Assembly: GCA_018806985.1 (NCBI GenBank)
Contig: JADANN010000013.1
Coordinates: forward strand, 1 to 64,000
Reading direction: 5' to 3'
DNA from: Angiostrongylus vasorum
Taxonomy: Eukaryota; Nematoda; Chromadorea; Rhabditida; Metastrongylidae
Length of the DNA stretch: 64,000 nucleotides
A model generated the notes under the pieces. That model was not told the origin of the DNA. It did no database searches and saw only the letters and a list, made by a program, of their open reading frames with translations. The stretch's first letter is position 1; each line of letters begins with the position of its first letter. The translations under genes and the position numbers were made by a program. Shown piece after piece: positions 59,699 to 64,000 of the stretch.

Positions 59699-60564
59699 CT
59701 TAACAGAAAAAGCATACATTTTTGTGAGAAAAGTTTGCAGTAGTAAGATCATTACAGAAGTAAGGACACGATTTCAATTAACAGATACTCAAGAAGCAAG
59801 CAAAAATGTTGATGTTACTGTGTCACTAGGTGGTCCGAAGGGCATGGCACAACAATGTCTCGACACGAAGCTTAAGCAAAAAGCATCCAGCATCCCGTAG
59901 TTTTCCGTACACATGAAATTTGTGGTCCCACAGAATAATAAGTCAGCAAAAGTGTTACTATAACAGACTATTTAGTGACGTAGACAAAGACGAATCGAAG
60001 ATTTAGCCATAGGAAGAACAATCAATGTGATAGGACGGATTGACTGGACTGTGGTGCTAATGCTCGCCGATACCTGCTATTATGATGGCAAATTTCAATG
60101 CGACCACAAATAGAAAGCCAAAAGGACAGCCGAATAAAACTTTTATACCAAGCACGTTCTAGCTAAATTGTGTAGAAAGTTATTAGTTATTTTTACCAAG
60201 GTTTAATGAAAGTCCGTTCTATTATAGAAAGGGGTGTTTCATCAAGTAAGAAGACGATCTTAGACAATCGCTGTTTTCAAAGTGAGAAACTGAGTCGTGT
60301 TGAACAAACGAAGTTGTTAGGTTAAAATGGACGAAATTATGGATATCGAAGAAACCAAGGCAGAAAAAAAATGGGTGCCTTGACGGGATGACAATGGTGA
60401 GGTTGACTGTCAACTGGATTTCCGTGTTCTATCTGTCTGGAAGGATAGTTAGTTGATCCACTGGCATCACTAGACACGGACGAATGGCACCCATTGTGAA
60501 ATGGTAACGATGCGCGAACTGCCACTTTTTAACCATTTTGTTTACAAATTACTGCAACTAAAGG
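59699..60564. other. No feature recognised
   Basis: The minus-strand open stretch at 60380-60525 (SSVSSDASGSTNYPSRQ) could be an exon but lacks clear splice sites. Confidence 0.4.
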
Positions 60565-60835
60565 ATAAGCGATAAAGTGTTCGGTGTTGATCAAGCTCTG
60601 AGGACTATGGCATGAATTGCATTCCATTCGTATACACACTGCGGAATGAATGTACATGTTTAGCCTATAAAATGAACTTCAGGGATCGTCTGATTTTGCC
60701 ATTCAAGTTTTTATTTTATCCGGAAAGCACTGGCATGCATTTCTCAACCTCGGACAATTTGGTGTTTGGTTAGCCTGGGACCATGTGTCTACCACTGGTC
60801 GCCTCTAGCCACTGTACTACTCTTTCACTACAGTT
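60565..60835 (-). mobile_element. tRNA-derived SINE (family B), old degraded copy
   Basis: Reversed: GTGTTGATCAAGCTCTGAGG, GCATTCCATTCG, CTCGGACAATTTGGTG, GGTCGCCTCTAGCCACTG correspond to family B body and A-box side. Confidence 0.65.
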
Positions 60836-61019
60836 GTGGTCCTATTTCACATAGACATTTCACATTTCCTTGCATTTCTCAAGCCACTACTAAAATTGGT
60901 AATGTCGAAGCAAATTTTTCTCCAAGCTTTTCGTATTTAAAGTGAGTTTCTTATTATTTGAACTGAAGATGCGTCTGAGTGTTTTTTCGGTGAGCAGATG
61001 CGAGGTTGTTAGTAACAAG

Positions 61020-61072
61020 ACTCATTCAATTCTGGTTGACCTTTTGGCGGTTTCACCTTCTAGTCAGTCAAA
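61020..61072 (-). ncRNA. Degenerate hammerhead-like motif
   Basis: Minus strand: GACTGACTAGAAGGTGAAACCGCC, AAAAGGTC, AACC, followed by CAACCTCGCATCTGCTC, a block that also follows other copies. The core is no longer recognisable as functional. Confidence 0.3.
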
Positions 61073-61289
61073 TACCTTTCATGGCGCGAACAGGAAGGAA
61101 TGTAGTACATAAATCATAAATTTGCCTAGTTAACAGCTTCTTTTGAACCTTCACCGCTTTGTTCATAACAAGTTTTCCAGCTCCTGTTGCAGACCAGCCG
61201 CACAAAACCTCATCTGTGTTAGGAATGTGTCTTACCTGGGTCACAAAGGATCACCTTAAGGTATGGCGAGAGGTCACGCATGATCGCAA

Positions 61290-61500
61290 GGCCCCCACCT
61301 TGCGGTTCATTTTTGAATTTGTGGAATTTATCCTAAATGTGTCGAGAGTTTTGCGCTGATGTTATGCATTCTTGTGCGAAGATCATGGATTTGATTTCAA
61401 AAATGTTCTTCATTATGTCTTTGTGTCTTATGCGTGCTTAGTGGAGTTTTTTGTTGACTTTAAAGTTATCATCTAAGTGTATTTTTCACAACTAGTCGAG
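61290..61500 (-). pseudogene. Old Penelope-like GIY-YIG fragment
   Basis: Plus-strand blocks TTGCGCTGATGTTATGCA, GATTTGATTTCAAAAATG, TTATGCGTGCTTAGTGGAGT and CATCTAAGTGTATTTTTCAC align with the reversed coding region at 2830-2980. No open frame remains. Confidence 0.6.
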
Positions 61501-61552
61501 AAACTTATGGCCAAACAGTTGCCATTTGCAGTAATCACCTATAGGTCAATAA

Positions 61553-61765
61553 CAAGGCTGAGAGACAGGCGAAACGAAGGACCCGCATAGTGTGGTGGTG
61601 AACGCGTTACTCCCCGGAAAGGACGATAGCGCGTTCGTTCCCCCACCGCAGACACCATCTGTCCGGAGTTTTGCAAATATCTCAAAAATATTATGGCTGT
61701 ATGTCACATAATACCCTGCCATATTAAAAATTAGTAGACAGTAAATAAAAAACTGAAGACATTAT
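61553..61765 (-). mobile_element. Family C repeat, partial
   Basis: GGCTGAGAGACAGGCGAAAC, TAGTGTGGTGGTGAACGCG, GCGCGTTCGTTCCCCCACC, ending near AGTAGACAGTAAATAAAAAAC. Confidence 0.8.
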
Positions 61766-61769
61766 GATT

Positions 61770-62062
61770 TATACCAACGGTTCAGGTAAACTGGATTCAT
61801 GCCGGTTTGTGCTCCCAAATCAATCCCGTTGACGGGTGATTGCTGATAGCGCCTATAGGTCAATAAAACGACTGAGAGACAGGCGGAACGAAGTGCTTGC
61901 ATGGTGTGGTGGTGAAGGCGTTAACCCACAGAAAAGGTAATAGCGTGTTCGGTCCCCACCCACAGACGCCAGCGGTGCGGAGTTCTGCAATTATCTCAGC
62001 AACATTACTGGCTATAATTTTTTTCGTGGCAATGTATTATGTGAAATACAATCACAAGTATG
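61770..62062 (-). mobile_element. Family C repeat, diverged tandem copy
   Basis: Carries CAATCCCGTTGACGGGTGAT, CTGAGAGACAGGCGGAAC and AAGGCGTTAACCCACAGAAA. The end is degraded. Confidence 0.75.
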
Positions 62063-62459
62063 CGGAGATATGAACAAAACTCGGAATGTGTCGAACCTGA
62101 AATTACCCCTAAGCGGGCTCACGAGCTATCAACCACACCAACAGAAGCCTTTGAGACACCTTTCTCTCGACTGGCTTTTCCTAGTATAACGGTGCTAGAG
62201 CTATCGCCCGTTAGCGAGCATAACCTGGGGGAACACATATCTGCGGTAACTCAAGTTTCAGCTCAACTGTATCTCTCTCTATGGCTAACGTGTCAGCGAT
62301 TTCGCAGTCTAAAGAGGCCAGATGTACTCTCATCCACCTTTCTTCATGAGTATTTTGTGAACATTACTCAGTATTAACGGTATGCTACAAGATGTTGTTA
62401 TACACCATGGTATTTCACGTATTATAGGGCGAAATTCTATACATTGTACGGTTTCTTCA

Positions 62460-62815
62460 ATGGTGTTCCTCATTATCGTGGATTGACGTTTTGCTGGGTG
62501 TCGCACTACGATGTACATGGGAGAATTTATCCCTTTCTAGCGGGGTCTCCCAAGCAAAGAAGGAGTGTGGCATTTTCTTCTGGAAGCCTACTTAGGAGTA
62601 AACCAATAACAGGAATTACCATCATCCTGGTACCAAACTAGTGGCCAGGTGGAAAATCGCCTTCTAGGATCACGATCACCTTGGTATCAAACTAGTCGCA
62701 AGGTGGTAAATCACCTTTTAATTAAGGGAGTGCCTACTGCTTGTGGTGATGGCAACCTGAGGGAAGGATTAGGTCAAGCCGTTCTCTAGTCAACAGGGAA
62801 CCACAGTGGCCAAAC
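62460..62815 (+). mobile_element. Family A retroposon, degraded
   Basis: The internal CCTGGTACCAAACTAGT/GGTATCAAACTAGTCGCAAG block is duplicated at about 62628 and 62682. 5' and 3' ends are eroded. Confidence 0.75.
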
Positions 62816-63313
62816 GGATGCACATGACCAATACGCTCTTATTATTTAGAGCAAATATTTGAGAAATTCTCGTAAGCTAGAAATAAGTCGATGAGAAGAA
62901 AAGGATCCGACAACTGCTGAGGAGACGAAAAAACATTTTTAGGTTTTTGCTTCCAGATTTAAATTGCTGAACCGCAGAAGCGATTTGTTGGAATACCTGT
63001 TTTTTGAATCTGGTGTCCTTAGGGCCTCAAACAATGATAGATTGCAGATTTCAAATTTGCTTTCCCGTCTCCATTTGGCTGACAATGATAGACGGGTTAA
63101 AGTTGTTCATGATCGGCCTATTTATTTGTGTTCTCAAGAAGTGGTTAATCGCTTGCTTTAGTACATTGTCGGGCCGTTATCACCATTATTGCGACCCGGT
63201 ATATGCTCAATTCGAGTGTTTAATTGTCCTCATACGTCGCAGTGGCTTTCTTCTGGTTTGGTGACCTATGGCAGGGTTATCTTATGATAAAGGGCTTGAT
63301 GATCACAGATGAT
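62816..63313. other. No gene recognised
   Basis: The open frame at 62964-63161 has no recognisable domain. Confidence 0.4.
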
Positions 63314-63633
63314 TTAACCTTTTTACTCACTGCCTACTGTTTTTTGACGGCAGGGTATATTGCGAAATATAACTTCAACGAAGCTGAGATACTTGCAAAA
63401 CTCTGGACCGCAGGTGCCTGTGGTGAGGAACGAACGCGCTATTGTCCTTTCCGGGGAGTAACGCGTTCACCACCACACCATGCCTGTCTTTCGTTTTGCC
63501 TGTCTCTCAGCTAGTTCTATCGATCTTTTTGCCATCAGCAATCACCCGTCAACAGGATTGATCTGGGGAGCCCAAATCGGCATTGAACCCAGTTAAGCTG
63601 AGGCTATAGTTATAATCACAATTTTAACCTTTT
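63314..63633 (+). mobile_element. Family C repeat
   Basis: TTAACCTTTTTACTCACTGCC ... GGTATATTGCGAAATATAAC ... CTGGACCGCAGGTGCC ... GTTATAATCACAATT. Forms the left arm of a large inverted repeat with the next element. Confidence 0.88.
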
Positions 63634-64000
63634 TACTCACTGCCTACTGATCGATAGAACCAGCCGAGAGACAGGCCAAACGAAGGACCCGCATGGTGTG
63701 GTGGTGAACGCGTTGCTCCCCGGAAAGGACAATAGCGCGTTCGTTCCCCACCATAGGCACCTGCGGTCCAGAGTTTTGCAAGTATCTCAGCTTCGTTGAA
63801 GTTATATTTCGCAATATACCCTGCCTTCAAAAACAGTAGGTAGTGAGTAAAAAGGTTAAAATTGTGGTTATAACTATAACCTCAGCTTAACTGGGTTCAA
63901 TGCCGATTTGGGCTCCCCAGATCAATCCCGTTGACGGGTGATTGCTGATGGCAAAACGATCGATAGAACTAGCTGAGAGACAGGCGAAACGTATTGCAGA
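63634..64000 (-). mobile_element. Family C repeat in inverted orientation, continuing past the window
   Basis: The reversed copy at 63634-63858 is bounded by inverted 25-bp ends (TTAACCTTTTTACTCACTGC at 63634 and its inverse ending at 63858). A further partial reversed copy follows to the window end. Confidence 0.86.

Overview
The window looks like a repeat-rich chromosome segment of a clade V (strongylid, hookworm-like) nematode. The reasons are a recognisable FE65-family gene (feh-1) cut into short exons by kilobase introns, AT-rich introns with TTTCAG-type acceptors, and several dispersed retroelement families of the kind common in these worms. The species assignment is inference; the gene and element families are read from the sequence.

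Left half (1-35247), minus strand: one gene, feh-1, the nematode orthologue of the FE65/APBB adaptor that binds amyloid-precursor-like proteins. I can place 19 exons with compatible splice phases, from a candidate ATG at 35247 down to an exon that leaves the window at base 1. They encode a charged, Ser/Pro-rich N-terminus, a WW domain (13839-13998 plus 12764-12825), a proline-rich linker, PTB1 (5748-5836 to 326-510) and the start of PTB2 (132-259 and 1-68). Two exons contain reading-frame breaks although splice sites and protein similarity are intact. Base-level assembly errors are the likeliest cause; allele decay is the alternative. Introns hold SINEs, a Penelope-like element, a 30-bp tandem array, TA microsatellites and foldback elements.

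Right half (about 35.3-64 kb): mostly transposable elements. There are two 3-kb RTE-like non-LTR retrotransposons in opposite orientation (42.1-45.3 kb minus, 54.3-57.5 kb plus), each dead by a different lesion. Around them are many copies of two SINE-like families: family B, tRNA-derived with A and B boxes and a TTTATCC tail, and family A, a 360-380 bp retroposon with an AAGTATC-type tail. Both have target-site duplications. A third family (C) forms foldback structures. One pair of exon-like segments (59335-59698, minus) suggests an unidentified protein-coding gene.

The most interesting signal is a motif of about 36 nt that recurs in at least eight places, both strands, in otherwise different repeats. 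It reads GGCT-CTGAAGA-hairpin-GAAAC-GTC-AGCY, which is the layout of a minimal (dimer-type) hammerhead ribozyme with stems I and II and a palindromic ACGT in place of stem III. Three copies sit in the terminal repeats of Penelope-like elements whose GIY-YIG endonuclease remnants are readable; one of these elements is bounded by inverted termini and a 14-bp target duplication.
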